Source of the DNA: Ruegeria aquimaris
GTDB taxonomy: Bacteria; Pseudomonadota; Alphaproteobacteria; Rhodobacterales; Rhodobacteraceae
Assembly: GCF_025751555.1 (NCBI RefSeq)
Contig: NZ_JAOWLB010000015.1
Location: 51,693-115,692 of the forward strand
Reading direction: 5' to 3'
DNA length: 64,000 bases
The stretch's first letter is position 1. Each line of letters opens with the position of its first letter. The notes beneath the pieces were generated by a model. That model searched no databases. It was given only the letters and a program-made list of their open reading frames with translations, and had not been told where the DNA came from. The translations under genes and the position numbers were made by a program. Shown piece after piece: positions 18,755 through 30,257 of the stretch.

Positions 18755-19792
18755 ATGGCTGAATTCTTTAACACCCCAGGCGGCATAGCCCTGATCATCC
18801 TGGCACAAGTGCTTGCAGTTGTTGCCTTTGTGATGATCTCGCTTCTGTTCCTCGTCTATGGCGACCGTAAGATCTGGGCTGCGGTCCAGATGCGCCGGGG
18901 CCCCAACGTGGTGGGCGTCTATGGCCTGCTGCAATCGGTGGCCGACGCGCTGAAATACGTGGTCAAGGAAGTGGTCATTCCCGCCGGCGCCGACCGGACG
19001 GTGTTCATCCTCGCGCCGATGACCTCCTTTGTGCTGGCGATGATCGCCTGGGCGGTGATCCCGTTCAACGACGGCTGGGTGCTGAGCGATATCAACGTGG
19101 CCATCCTCTATGTCTTTGCCGTCTCCTCGCTTGAGGTTTATGGCGTGATCATGGGCGGCTGGGCCTCGAACTCGAAATATCCGTTCCTGGGCTCGCTGCG
19201 ATCTGCCGCTCAGATGATCTCTTACGAGGTCTCCATTGGCCTCATCATCATCGGGGTGATCCTGTCCACCGGCTCGATGAACTTTGGCGATATCGTGCGG
19301 GCGCAGGATACCGGCTGGGGCTTCTTCGGCTGGTACTGGCTGCCGCATTTCCCGATGGTCTTCCTGTTCTTCATCTCGGCGCTGGCCGAGACCAACCGCC
19401 CGCCCTTTGACCTGCCCGAGGCGGAATCGGAACTGGTGGCGGGCTATCAGGTGGAATATTCCGCCACGCCCTTCCTGCTGTTCATGGCCGGGGAATATAT
19501 CGCCATCTTCCTGATGTGCGCGCTGACCTCGCTGTTGTTCTTCGGCGGCTGGCTGTCGCCCATTCCCGGCCTGCCCGACGGGGTGCTGTGGATGGTCGCC
19601 AAGATGGCGTTCTTCTTCTTCCTCTTTGCAATGGTCAAGGCGATCACGCCCCGCTACCGGTATGACCAGCTGATGCGGCTGGGCTGGAAAGTCTTCCTGC
19701 CGTTCAGCTTGGTCTGGGTGGTGTTCGTGGCCTTTGCGGCAAAATTCGACTGGTTCTGGGGCCTCTTCGCCCGCTGGACCGTGGGGGGCTGA
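18755..19792 (+). CDS. nuoH: NADH-quinone oxidoreductase subunit H
   Basis: This is a 345-residue, eight-helix membrane subunit linking the quinone chamber to the proton pumps. It shows [21 protein letters not shown] near 30, [16 protein letters not shown] near 68, [17 protein letters not shown] near 148, the conserved acidic loop [28 protein letters not shown] near 209-236, and [20 protein letters not shown] near 295. Length and motifs are canonical for NuoH/ND1. Confidence 0.96.
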   Translation: MAEFFNTPGGIALIILAQVLAVVAFVMISLLFLVYGDRKIWAAVQMRRGPNVVGVYGLLQSVADALKYVVKEVVIPAGADRTVFILAPMTSFVLAMIAWAVIPFNDGWVLSDINVAILYVFAVSSLEVYGVIMGGWASNSKYPFLGSLRSAAQMISYEVSIGLIIIGVILSTGSMNFGDIVRAQDTGWGFFGWYWLPHFPMVFLFFISALAETNRPPFDLPEAESELVAGYQVEYSATPFLLFMAGEYIAIFLMCALTSLLFFGGWLSPIPGLPDGVLWMVAKMAFFFFLFAMVKAITPRYRYDQLMRLGWKVFLPFSLVWVVFVAFAAKFDWFWGLFARWTVGG

Positions 19793-19794
19793 TC

Positions 19795-20289
19795 ATGGCG
19801 AATATCGACTATACCCGCGCCGCCAAATACTTCCTGCTTCAGGATTTCTGGGGCGGCATGAAGCTGGGGCTGAAGTATTTCTTCGCCCCCAAGGCGACCG
19901 TGAACTATCCGCATGAAAAGGGGCCGCTGTCGCCCCGGTTCCGCGGTGAACACGCACTGCGCCGTTACCCCAATGGCGAGGAACGCTGTATCGCCTGCAA
20001 GCTCTGCGAGGCGATCTGCCCGGCGCAGGCCATCACCATCGACGCCGAACCGCGCGAGGACGGATCCCGCCGCACCACGCGTTACGACATCGACATGACG
20101 AAATGCATCTATTGCGGTTTCTGCCAGGAGGCCTGTCCGGTCGATGCCATCGTCGAGGGACCGAATTTCGAGTTTGCCACCGAGACCCGCGAAGAGCTGT
20201 TCTATGACAAGGAGAAACTCCTGTCGAACGGCGACCGCTGGGAGGCCGAGATTGCCCGCAACCTGGAACTGGATGCGCCCTACAGATGA
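19795..20289 (+). CDS. nuoI: NADH-quinone oxidoreductase subunit I
   Basis: This is a 164-residue ferredoxin-like subunit carrying two [4Fe-4S] clusters (N6a and N6b). Both CxxCxxCxxxCP motifs are intact: [17 protein letters not shown] near 63 and [20 protein letters not shown] near 102. The N-terminal amphipathic region contacts NuoH. It starts 2 bp after the nuoH stop and overlaps the next gene by 4 bp. Confidence 0.96.
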   Translation: MANIDYTRAAKYFLLQDFWGGMKLGLKYFFAPKATVNYPHEKGPLSPRFRGEHALRRYPNGEERCIACKLCEAICPAQAITIDAEPREDGSRRTTRYDIDMTKCIYCGFCQEACPVDAIVEGPNFEFATETREELFYDKEKLLSNGDRWEAEIARNLELDAPYR

Positions 20290-20708
20290 GTGATGCGCCG
20301 AAAAACCCGTTCGAGATGATGCTCGCCCAGGCCCATGACATGGCCAAGGCGTTCAATCCGGCATTGGAGAACTTCTCGCCCTCCGAGGCCTTCAAGGGGT
20401 TCGAGGCGATGTGGCCCACCATGCCCAAAGAGGTCATGGAGCTGATGTTCGGCAACACCGTCAACAAGGACGGGCTGGATGCCAGGACCCGGCTGCTGCT
20501 GACGCTGGCGGGGCTGACCTGCCAGGGCGCCCAGGCCGACACCGCCGTGCGCCAGACCGTGCGCCACGCGCTGGAAGCGGGGGCAAGGAAACAAGAGATC
20601 GTGGAAACGATCGGACAGATGTCGGTCTTTGCCGGCATTCCGGCCATGACCCGCGCGCTGAACCTGGCGCAAGAGGTCATGGGCGATAATGGGGACGATG
20701 ATAAATGA
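20286..20708 (+). CDS. Carboxymuconolactone decarboxylase-like protein in the nuo cluster
   Basis: This 140-residue all-helical protein has a CMD/AhpD-like core: [20 protein letters not shown] near 60, [36 protein letters not shown] near 82-117. That is the fold shared by carboxymuconolactone decarboxylases and AhpD-type peroxidases. Only one cysteine is present in the core and no CxxC pair, so AhpD-like thiol chemistry is unlikely. It overlaps nuoI and nuoJ by 4 bp each, so it is firmly part of the operon. The actual role with complex I is unknown. Confidence 0.78.
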   Translation: MSDAPKNPFEMMLAQAHDMAKAFNPALENFSPSEAFKGFEAMWPTMPKEVMELMFGNTVNKDGLDARTRLLLTLAGLTCQGAQADTAVRQTVRHALEAGARKQEIVETIGQMSVFAGIPAMTRALNLAQEVMGDNGDDDK

Positions 20709-21307
20709 GCGTGTTTGCCTTTTACCTCTTTGCCATCAGCGCCATCACCGGCGGGTTGTTCACCGTGATCAGCCGCCAGCCGGTGCATTCGGTGCTGTGG
20801 CTGATCCTGGCCTTTATCTCGTCGGCGGGGCTCTTTGTGCTCCTGGGGGCCGAGTTTGTGGCCATGCTGCTGGTCATCGTCTATGTGGGCGCGGTTGCGG
20901 TTCTGTTCCTCTTCGTCGTGATGATGCTGGACGTGGATTTTGCCGAACTGAAGGCCGAGATGGCGCGCTATATGCCGCTGGCCTTGCTGATCGGGCTGGT
21001 GATCCTGATGCAGTTCGTCATGGCCTATGGCGCCTGGGAAACCGCCGAGGGTGCCGCCGGGCATCTGGCCCAGCCGGTGCCGGCGGATCGCCACAATACC
21101 GAGGCGCTGGGCCTCATCATCTATGACCAGTATTTCCTTCTGTTCCAGCTTGCCGGTTTGATCCTGCTGGTGGCGATGATCGGGGCCATCGTGCTGACCC
21201 TGCGCCACCGTCAGGATGTCAAGCGTCAGGACATCATCGCGCAGATGATGCGCGACCCGGCCAAGGCGATGGAACTGAAAGACGTGAAACCGGGGCAGGG
21301 GCTGTGA
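20705..21307 (+). CDS. nuoJ: NADH-quinone oxidoreductase subunit J
   Basis: This is a 200-residue membrane subunit with five hydrophobic segments. Family motifs include [27 protein letters not shown] near 10-35, the pi-bulge helix [21 protein letters not shown] near 56-76 and the C-terminal [17 protein letters not shown] near 155. It is the ND6 homologue. Its ATG overlaps the CMD-like gene's TGA (ATGA), and its own stop abuts a short open frame before nuoK. Confidence 0.95.
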   Translation: MSVFAFYLFAISAITGGLFTVISRQPVHSVLWLILAFISSAGLFVLLGAEFVAMLLVIVYVGAVAVLFLFVVMMLDVDFAELKAEMARYMPLALLIGLVILMQFVMAYGAWETAEGAAGHLAQPVPADRHNTEALGLIIYDQYFLLFQLAGLILLVAMIGAIVLTLRHRQDVKRQDIIAQMMRDPAKAMELKDVKPGQGL

Positions 21308-21451
21308 GTGCTGGAACTTGCGCATAGCACCTTTGCCCATATCGGGCTGGCCGGGTTGGCCGGTCTTTGGGTGGTAAAGGCCGCGGCGGGCTATGTTGGT
21401 CTGCGCTGGCTGAGAGAAAGAAGACTTGGGACCAAAGGGACCAGAGGATAA
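21308..21451 (+). CDS. Possible small protein between nuoJ and nuoK
   Basis: Directly after the nuoJ stop a GTG opens a 47-codon frame that ends 4 bp before the nuoK start. It encodes a leading [20 protein letters not shown], then [19 protein letters not shown] and a basic tail. It has one hydrophobic patch and a strongly basic C-terminus. The absence of spacing on either side suggests translational coupling, but it has no independent ribosome site and no known family. It may only be a linker. Confidence 0.4.
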   Translation: MLELAHSTFAHIGLAGLAGLWVVKAAAGYVGLRWLRERRLGTKGTRG

Positions 21452-21455
21452 GTGG

Positions 21456-21761
21456 ATGATCGGACTTGAACATTACCTGACTGTCGCGGCGACGCTGTTC
21501 GTCATCGGCATTTTCGGGCTCTTTTTGAACCGCAAGAACGTGATCGTCCTGCTGATGAGTATCGAACTCATGCTTCTGGCGGTGAACATCAACCTTGTGG
21601 CCTTTTCCTCGTTCCTGGGCGATCTGGTCGGGCAGGTCTTTACGCTTTTCGTGCTGACCGTTGCTGCCGCTGAGGCCGCCATTGGTCTGGCCATCCTCGT
21701 CTGTTTCTTCCGCAACCGCGGCACCATCGACGTCGAAGACGTCAACGTGATGAAGGGGTAA
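21456..21761 (+). CDS. nuoK: NADH-quinone oxidoreductase subunit K
   Basis: This 101-residue, three-helix subunit has the ND4L motifs [34 protein letters not shown] (with the conserved membrane glutamate of SIELML) and [25 protein letters not shown] with the second glutamate. The ATG at 21456 follows AGAGGAT at good distance and gives the exact usual family length. An upstream in-frame TTG at 21426 would add an unconserved leader. Confidence 0.96.
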   Translation: MIGLEHYLTVAATLFVIGIFGLFLNRKNVIVLLMSIELMLLAVNINLVAFSSFLGDLVGQVFTLFVLTVAAAEAAIGLAILVCFFRNRGTIDVEDVNVMKG

Positions 21762-21767
21762 GGGATC

Positions 21768-23911
<2,144 letters not shown>

Positions 23912-23912
<1 letters not shown>

Positions 23913-25453
23913 TGGACAACATCCTTTCCATTGTCACCTTCATCCCGGCCCTGGCTGCGGCGATCCTGGCCGTGTTCCTGCGGGGAGAGGACGCCGCAGC
24001 CCAGCGCAATGCCAAATGGGTGGCGCTGTTTGCGACGACCGTGACCTTCCTTGTGTCCATCGGCATCTATACCGGCTTTGATCCGGCCGATACCGGCTTC
24101 CAGATGGTGGAAGAGGGTGAATGGCTGATGGGTCTGAAATACAAGATGGGCGTTGACGGGATCAGCGTGCTCTTTGTCCTGCTGACCACCTTCATCATGC
24201 CGCTGACCATCCTGGCCAGCTGGGAGGTGACGACCCGCGTCAAGGAATACATGATCGCCTTCCTGCTCTTGGAAACGCTCATGCTCGGCGTGTTCATGGC
24301 GCTCGACCTGGTGCTGTTCTACCTGTTCTTCGAGGCGGGCCTGATCCCGATGTTCCTGATCATCGGTATCTGGGGCGGCAAGGAGCGGATCTATGCCAGC
24401 TTCAAGTTCTTCCTCTACACCTTCCTCGGCTCGGTGCTGATGCTGGTGGCGATGGTGTCCATGTATGTGGACGCCGGCACCACCGATATCGCGCTGCTGA
24501 TGAAGCATCAGTTCTCGTCCGAGAGCTTCAGCGTGCTGGGCGTGCATGTGCTGGGCGGGGCGCAGACCCTGATGTTCCTGGCCTTCTTCGCCAGCTTCGC
24601 GGTCAAGATGCCGATGTGGCCGGTGCATACCTGGTTGCCGGACGCGCACGTGCAGGCACCGACCGCCGGTTCGGTGGTGCTGGCCGCGATCCTGTTGAAG
24701 ATGGGCGGCTACGGCTTCTTGCGCTTCTCGCTGCCGATGTTCCCGGTGGGGGCCGAGGTGATGACAGATCTGATCCTGTGGCTCTCGGCCATCGCGGTTG
24801 TCTATACCTCGCTGGTGGCGATGGTGCAGGAGGACATGAAGAAGCTGATCGCCTATTCCTCGGTTGCGCATATGGGCTTTGTCACCATGGGCATCTTTGC
24901 CGCCAACCAGCAGGGTGTCGACGGGGCCATCTTCCAGATGCTCAGCCACGGCTTCATCTCGGCGGCGCTGTTCCTGTGTGTGGGCGTGATCTATGACCGG
25001 ATGCATACCCGCGACATCGACGCCTATGGCGGTCTGGTGAACCGGATGCCGACCTATGCCCGCGTGTTCATGCTGTTCACCATGGCCAATGTCGGCCTGC
25101 CGGGCACCAGCGGGTTCATCGGTGAATTCCTGACCCTGATGGGCACCTTCCAGAAGAATACCTGGGTTGCGGCGGTTGCCGCCTCGGGCGTGATCTTCTC
25201 GGCGGGCTATGCGCTGTGGCTCTATCGCCGGGTGGTGTTCGGGGACCTGATCAAGGAAAGCCTGAAGGCGATCACCGACATGACCTCGCGCGAGCGCGCC
25301 ATCTTTGCGCCGCTGATCGTGATGACCATCCTGCTGGGGGTCTACCCCGCGCTGGTGACCGATATCATCGGCCCCTCGACCGCCGCGCTGATTTCGAACT
25401 TTGACACGGCCCTGGCCGCGGCCGAGACCGCGACCCAGGTCGCATCGCATTAA
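23912..25453 (+). CDS. nuoM: NADH-quinone oxidoreductase subunit M
   Basis: This is a 513-residue antiporter-like subunit. Seen are [39 protein letters not shown] near 115-155 (pump glutamate), [42 protein letters not shown] near 228-270, and [19 protein letters not shown] near 308. It has around fourteen predicted helices. The start codon shares its first base with the nuoL stop (TGATG). Confidence 0.96.
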
Positions 25454-25468
25454 GGGAGCTTTGGGAAC

Positions 25469-26911
25469 ATGATCCAGGCTGATCTGTACATTATCCTGCC
25501 CGAGATCGTTCTGGCGCTCTATGCGATGGCGGCGCTGCTGGGGGCGGTCTATACCACCAAGGACGGGATGGGCCCGGTTCTGGTCTGGACCACAGCGGCG
25601 CTGATGGCGGTGCTGGCGATCTGGATCGCGACCCAGGACAGCGGCACCCGCGTGGCTTTTGGCGGCATGTTCGTCGATGACGCGTTCGCCCGTTTCGCCA
25701 AGGTGGCGATCCTGCTTTCGGCCGGTGCCGTTCTGCTGATGAGCCAGGACTACATGGCGCGGCGCGGGCTGTTGCGGTTCGAATATCCCTTGCTGGTGGC
25801 ACTGGCTGCCGTCGGCATGATGATGATGGTCAGCGCCGGTGACCTGATGTCCCTATATATGGGGCTCGAACTGCAATCGCTGGCGCTCTACGTCGTGGCC
25901 TCGCTGCGCCGCGACAGTGCGAAATCGACCGAGGCGGGTCTGAAATACTTCGTGTTGGGTGCGCTCAGCTCGGGCCTGCTGCTTTACGGCGCGTCGCTGG
26001 TCTATGGCTATACCGGCACCACGCTGTTCTCGGGCATCCTGACCAGCGCCCATCATGGCGAGGTCTCGATCGGGTTGCTCTTTGGTCTGATCTTCCTGAT
26101 CTCGGGTCTGGCGTTCAAGGTCTCGGCGGTGCCCTTCCACATGTGGACGCCGGATGTCTACGAAGGCTCGCCCACCCCGATCACCGCCTTTTTTGCCACC
26201 GCACCCAAGGTGGCGGCGATGGGTCTGTTCGCGCGGCTGATGTTTGATGCCTTCGGAAACGCGGTCAGCGACTGGCAACAGGTGCTGGTGGTGCTCTCGG
26301 TGCTCAGCATGTTCCTGGGTGCGGTGGCCGCGATCGGCCAGCGCAACATCAAGCGTCTGATGGCGTTTTCGTCCATCGCGCATATGGGCTATGCCCTGAT
26401 CGGCTTGGCGGCAGGCACCCAGACGGGCGTGCAGGCAATGCTGATCTATCTAGCGATCTATGTCACCATGAACGTGGGTACCTTTGCCTTTATCCTGATG
26501 ATGGAGCGGGACGGCCAGCCGGTGGTGGATATCGACGCCCTGCGCCAGTTCTCGCGCCGTGATCCGGGCAAGGCGCTGGCGGTGCTGATTCTGATGTTCA
26601 GCCTGGCGGGCGTGCCGCCGATGCTGGGCTTCTTTGCCAAGCTGGGCGTCTGGCAGGCCGGTGTCGATGCCGGGCTGATGGGGCTGGTCGTGGCCTCGGC
26701 CATCGCCTCGGTCATCGGTGCCTTCTACTATCTGCGCATCGTCTTCTACATGTATTTCGGCGCCGAGAATGAAGAGCCGATCGATACCCATTCCTCGCCC
26801 GTGCTGTGGGTGGCGCTGATGGGGTCGGCGGCGATGATGCTGGTGGGTCTGTTCTATCAGTTCGGGGTCGAAGGGGCGGCAGCCGCCGCGGCGGCGACGC
26901 TTGTCAACTGA
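25469..26911 (+). CDS. nuoN: NADH-quinone oxidoreductase subunit N
   Basis: This 480-residue third antiporter-like subunit completes the set of fourteen. Motifs include [42 protein letters not shown] near 128-170, [37 protein letters not shown] near 211-248, and [20 protein letters not shown] near 293. It ends with an alanine-rich tail. A terminator-like hairpin follows 25 bp after the stop. Confidence 0.96.
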   Translation: MIQADLYIILPEIVLALYAMAALLGAVYTTKDGMGPVLVWTTAALMAVLAIWIATQDSGTRVAFGGMFVDDAFARFAKVAILLSAGAVLLMSQDYMARRGLLRFEYPLLVALAAVGMMMMVSAGDLMSLYMGLELQSLALYVVASLRRDSAKSTEAGLKYFVLGALSSGLLLYGASLVYGYTGTTLFSGILTSAHHGEVSIGLLFGLIFLISGLAFKVSAVPFHMWTPDVYEGSPTPITAFFATAPKVAAMGLFARLMFDAFGNAVSDWQQVLVVLSVLSMFLGAVAAIGQRNIKRLMAFSSIAHMGYALIGLAAGTQTGVQAMLIYLAIYVTMNVGTFAFILMMERDGQPVVDIDALRQFSRRDPGKALAVLILMFSLAGVPPMLGFFAKLGVWQAGVDAGLMGLVVASAIASVIGAFYYLRIVFYMYFGAENEEPIDTHSSPVLWVALMGSAAMMLVGLFYQFGVEGAAAAAAATLVN

Positions 26912-26936
26912 TCCCGCAACACAACCAACAAAGGAG

Positions 26937-26963
26937 GGCTCGGTCCGCGGACCGGGCCTTTTT
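26937..26963 (+). terminator. Terminator-like hairpin between nuoN and birA
   Basis: GGCTCGGTCC and GGACCGGGCC pair over ten positions with one G-U, with a 2-nt closing loop in the DNA (so the real RNA loop opens a pair or two), followed by TTTTT at 26959-26963. This fits an intrinsic terminator for the nuo operon. It begins inside a consensus AAGGAGGG (26931-26938) and ends only 5 bp before the birA ATG. Confidence 0.7.
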
Positions 26964-26968
26964 GCGCT

Positions 26969-27718
26969 ATGAGTGATTGGCCCCAGGGCTATGGCAAGCG
27001 GGTGCTGGACGAGGTCGACAGCACCCTGAACGAGGCGACCCGGGTTGCACCCACGCTGTCGGGGCCGGAATGGATCATGGCACGGCGCCAGACCGCCGCG
27101 CGCGGGCGGCGCGGCCGGGCCTGGACCCAGGCCCACGGCAATCTGGCGGCAACGCTGGTGATGCGCCCGGTGGGCGAGGCGAAACAGGCCGCCCTGCGCA
27201 GCTTTGTCGCCGCGCTGGCATTGTTCGATGCCTGCGTGGCGGTGACTGGACGGGCCGACGGGTTGTCGCTGAAATGGCCCAATGACGTGCTGCTGAACGG
27301 TGGCAAGCTGGCGGGCATCCTGCTGGAAAGCACCGGTCATGGCGGTGGGGTGGCCCATCTGGCCATCGGTATCGGCGTCAATCTAGCCGATGCCCCCGGC
27401 GCCGACGCGGTCGAGACGGGCGCGGTGCGACCGGTCTCGCTGCTGTCGGAAACCGGCGCGCGAGTGGAGCCGGAGCTGTTTCTGACTGAACTGGCCGCCG
27501 CTTTTGCCCGGTATGAGACGCAATTCCTGACCTATGGCTTTGCGCCTATCCGCAGTGCCTGGCTGGCTCGCGCCGCCCGTCTGGGCGAGGTAATCATCGC
27601 CCGTACCGCAACGTCGGAAAGCGTGGGCACCTTTGAAACGGTGGACGCGGACGGCAACCTTGTCCTAAACACCGCCCAGGGCCGGGTCAGCATCCCGGCG
27701 GCAGAGGTCTATTTCTAA
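26969..27718 (+). CDS. birA: Biotin--[acetyl-CoA-carboxylase] ligase
   Basis: This 249-residue enzyme activates biotin with ATP and attaches it to carrier lysines, such as K610 of the carboxylase alpha subunit encoded upstream. Visible are ARRQTAARGRRGRAW near 36 (the biotinyl-AMP-binding loop), the KWPNDVLLNGGKLAGILLES block near 95-115, and IGIGVNL near 131. It lacks the N-terminal DNA-binding domain of E. coli BirA, so it is a monofunctional ligase. The only consensus ribosome site is 31 bp upstream, on the far side of a hairpin. Confidence 0.93.
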   Translation: MSDWPQGYGKRVLDEVDSTLNEATRVAPTLSGPEWIMARRQTAARGRRGRAWTQAHGNLAATLVMRPVGEAKQAALRSFVAALALFDACVAVTGRADGLSLKWPNDVLLNGGKLAGILLESTGHGGGVAHLAIGIGVNLADAPGADAVETGAVRPVSLLSETGARVEPELFLTELAAAFARYETQFLTYGFAPIRSAWLARAARLGEVIIARTATSESVGTFETVDADGNLVLNTAQGRVSIPAAEVYF

Positions 27719-27731
27719 GGGAGACAGGGCC

Positions 27732-28511
27732 ATGCTTCTGGCCATTGATTGCGGCAACACCAATACCGTCTTCTCGATCTGGGATGGCGAGAAATTCCTG
27801 TGCACGCTCAGGACCTCGACCCATCACGCGCGCACGGCGGATGCCTATTTCACCTGGTATTCGACCCTGATCAAACACTACGGCATCGAAACCGACATCA
27901 CCGATGTGATCATCTCGTCCACGGTGCCGCGCGTGGTGTTCAACCTGCGCGTCTTTGCCGACCGCTTCTTTGGCTGCCGTCCGCTGGTGGTGGGCAAGCC
28001 CGACTGCCTTTTGCCGGTTCTGCCGCGCGTCGATGTGGGAACGGCGGTCGGCCCCGACCGTCTTGTCAATGCCGCTGGTGCCTATGACCGCCATGGCGGC
28101 AACAAGATCGTGGTCGATTTTGGCACCGCCACCACATTCGACGTTGTCGATGACGATGGCGCCTATGTGGGCGGCGTGATCGCGCCCGGCGTGAACCTGA
28201 GCCTCGAGGCGCTGCACATGGCGGCGGCGGCGCTGCCGCATGTGGATATCGCCAAGCCGCAGGCGGTGATCGGAACCAATACGGTCGCTTGCATGCAATC
28301 TGGCGTGTTCTGGGGCTATGTCGGTCTGGTCAAGGAGATCTGCGCCCGGATCAAGGCGGAACGCGACCGGGAGATGCAGGTCATTGCCACCGGCGGTCTG
28401 GCGGCGCTGTTCCAGCAAAGCGAAATTCTGTTCGATATCTTCGAAGACGATCTTACGATGCACGGGCTGACCGTGATCCATCGCTATAACAAGGAAAACG
28501 GGACCGTATGA
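27732..28511 (+). CDS. coaX: Type III pantothenate kinase
   Basis: This 259-residue kinase phosphorylates pantothenate in the first step of CoA synthesis. The acetate/sugar kinase fold is marked by MLLAIDCGNTNTVFSIWDG at the start, GPDRLVNAAGAYDRHGGNKIVVDFGTATTFDVVDDDGAYVGG near 100-140 (catalytic aspartate), and ATGGLAALFQQ near 218. It lies 13 bp after birA and overlaps rnj by 4 bp. The birA-coaX-rnj order is common in Rhodobacterales. Confidence 0.94.
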   Translation: MLLAIDCGNTNTVFSIWDGEKFLCTLRTSTHHARTADAYFTWYSTLIKHYGIETDITDVIISSTVPRVVFNLRVFADRFFGCRPLVVGKPDCLLPVLPRVDVGTAVGPDRLVNAAGAYDRHGGNKIVVDFGTATTFDVVDDDGAYVGGVIAPGVNLSLEALHMAAAALPHVDIAKPQAVIGTNTVACMQSGVFWGYVGLVKEICARIKAERDREMQVIATGGLAALFQQSEILFDIFEDDLTMHGLTVIHRYNKENGTV

Positions 28512-30175
28512 GCCGCGAGAGATTGATCTACCTTCCATTGGGAGGCGCCGGCGAGATCGGCATGAACGCCTACGTCTATGGTTATGGCAAGCCGGGGCAG
28601 GAAAGGCTGATCCTGGTCGATATTGGCGTGGCCTTTTCCGATATGGACACCACGCCGGGTGTGGATCTGATCTGGGCTGACATTTCGTGGCTGCGGGAGA
28701 ATGCCGACCGGCTGGAGGCGGTTTTCATCACCCATGCGCATGAGGATCACGTGGGCGCGGTCGCCCATACCTATGACCAGTTGCGCAAGCCGATCCATGC
28801 GCGCGCCTTCACCGCCAATATCGCCCGGCGCAAGATGTCCGAACTGGGCCTGCCCGAGGAGGCGGTACAGACGGTTTCGGCCTGGCCCGAACAGGTGCGG
28901 GCCGGTCCCTTTACCGTGGGATTCCTGCCGGTATCGCATTCGATCCCGGAAAGCGCCGCGCTGGTCATCGACACGCCGGCGGGCCGGGTCGTGCATACCG
29001 GCGATTTCAAGCTCGACCCCAACCCGGTGGTGGGCGAGGCCTTTGATCCCGACCTGTGGGACTCGGTGGGTAAGAGCGGGGTGCAGGCGCTGGTCTGCGA
29101 CTCGACCAATGTATTCTCGCCCAATCCGGGCCGCTCGGAGTCAGAGGTCGGCCCCGAAATCGAGAAACTGGTGGCGGGCGCCACCGGCATGGTGGTGGCG
29201 ACCACATTCGCCTCGAACGTGGCGCGGGTGCGGACCCTGGCCGAAGCGGGCGCCCGCGCCGGGCGCTCGGTGGTTCTGCTGGGCCGCGCCATGCGGCGGA
29301 TGATCGAGGCGTCGATGGAGACCGGCGTGCTGTCCGAGTTTCCGCCCGTGATCAGCCCCGAGGAGGCACAGGACATCCCGCGTGATCATCTGATGCTGAT
29401 CGTGACCGGCAGCCAGGGCGAGCGCCGCGCCGCCAGCGCGCAGCTGGCGCGGGGTAAGTATCGCGGGCTGGAACTGGCCGAGGGGGATCTGTTCCTGTTC
29501 TCGTCCAAGACCATCCCGGGCAACGAAAAGGAAGTGATCCGCATCATCAACCAGCTCAGCGAAAAGGGCGTGGATGTGGTCGACGACAGCTCGGGCCGGT
29601 ATCACGTCTCGGGCCATGCCAACCGCCCCGATCTGGAGCGGGTACATGCGCTGATCGACCCGCAAATGGTGATCCCGATGCATGGTGAGCACCGGCATCT
29701 GCGCGAACATGCGCGCCTCGCCGAGACGGGAGGGCGTCAGGGCGTGGTGGCGGTGAACGGCACCATGCTGGACCTCAGCGGCAATGCGCCGGTGGTCGCC
29801 GCCCATATCGAGACAGGGCGCACCTATCTGGACGGCTCGGTACAGGTGGGCGCGCTCGACGGGGTGATCCGCAACCGGATCCGGATGGCGCTGAACGGGC
29901 ATGTGACGGTCACGGTGATCATGGACGAAGAGGATGAGCCGCTGGGTGAACCCTGGTGCGACATCATCGGGTTGCCCGAGTTCGGCACATCCAAGGCACC
30001 GCTGGTCGATGTGCTGGAAGAGGACCTGAACCAGTTCCTTATGCGCTCGAATCAGAAGACGTTGCGCGATGATGACCGGCTGGAGGAAGCGCTGCGGCGG
30101 ATCGCCCGGCAATCGGCCCAAACGGAGATTGGCAAGAAGCCCGAGGTGACGGTGGTGATCAGCCGGATGCGCTGA
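28508..30175 (+). CDS. rnj: Ribonuclease J
   Basis: This 555-residue metallo-beta-lactamase/beta-CASP nuclease is active in RNA maturation and decay. Metal ligands are in ITHAHEDHVGAV near 74, SHSIPES near 143 and HTGDFKLDPNP near 165. The beta-CASP part contains IVTGSQGERRAASAQLARG near 298 and SGHANRPDLERV near 368, followed by IPMHGEHRHLREHARLAE. It has one copy of the gene in this window and standard length. Translationally coupled to coaX (ATGA). Confidence 0.93.
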   Translation: MSRERLIYLPLGGAGEIGMNAYVYGYGKPGQERLILVDIGVAFSDMDTTPGVDLIWADISWLRENADRLEAVFITHAHEDHVGAVAHTYDQLRKPIHARAFTANIARRKMSELGLPEEAVQTVSAWPEQVRAGPFTVGFLPVSHSIPESAALVIDTPAGRVVHTGDFKLDPNPVVGEAFDPDLWDSVGKSGVQALVCDSTNVFSPNPGRSESEVGPEIEKLVAGATGMVVATTFASNVARVRTLAEAGARAGRSVVLLGRAMRRMIEASMETGVLSEFPPVISPEEAQDIPRDHLMLIVTGSQGERRAASAQLARGKYRGLELAEGDLFLFSSKTIPGNEKEVIRIINQLSEKGVDVVDDSSGRYHVSGHANRPDLERVHALIDPQMVIPMHGEHRHLREHARLAETGGRQGVVAVNGTMLDLSGNAPVVAAHIETGRTYLDGSVQVGALDGVIRNRIRMALNGHVTVTVIMDEEDEPLGEPWCDIIGLPEFGTSKAPLVDVLEEDLNQFLMRSNQKTLRDDDRLEEALRRIARQSAQTEIGKKPEVTVVISRMR

Positions 30176-30188
30176 TCCGGGCGCCGGT

Positions 30189-30238
30189 CAAGGTCTTGAA
30201 ACAAGACCTTGTGGACAAGATTTGATGTCAAATCTTGT
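30189..30238. terminator. Tandem perfect hairpins between convergent rnj and Nudix genes
   Basis: Two perfect stems stand side by side: CAAGGTCTTG-AAA-CAAGACCTTG at 30189-30211 and ACAAGATTTGA-TG-TCAAATCTTGT at 30215-30238. They share the CAAGA core. They fill the 82-bp gap between the rnj stop and the end of the leftward Nudix gene, so a bidirectional transcription stop or 3'-end stabiliser is likely. Neither has a long T-run. Confidence 0.55.
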
Positions 30239-30257
30239 GGCGCGCCGCTCGGGCCGC

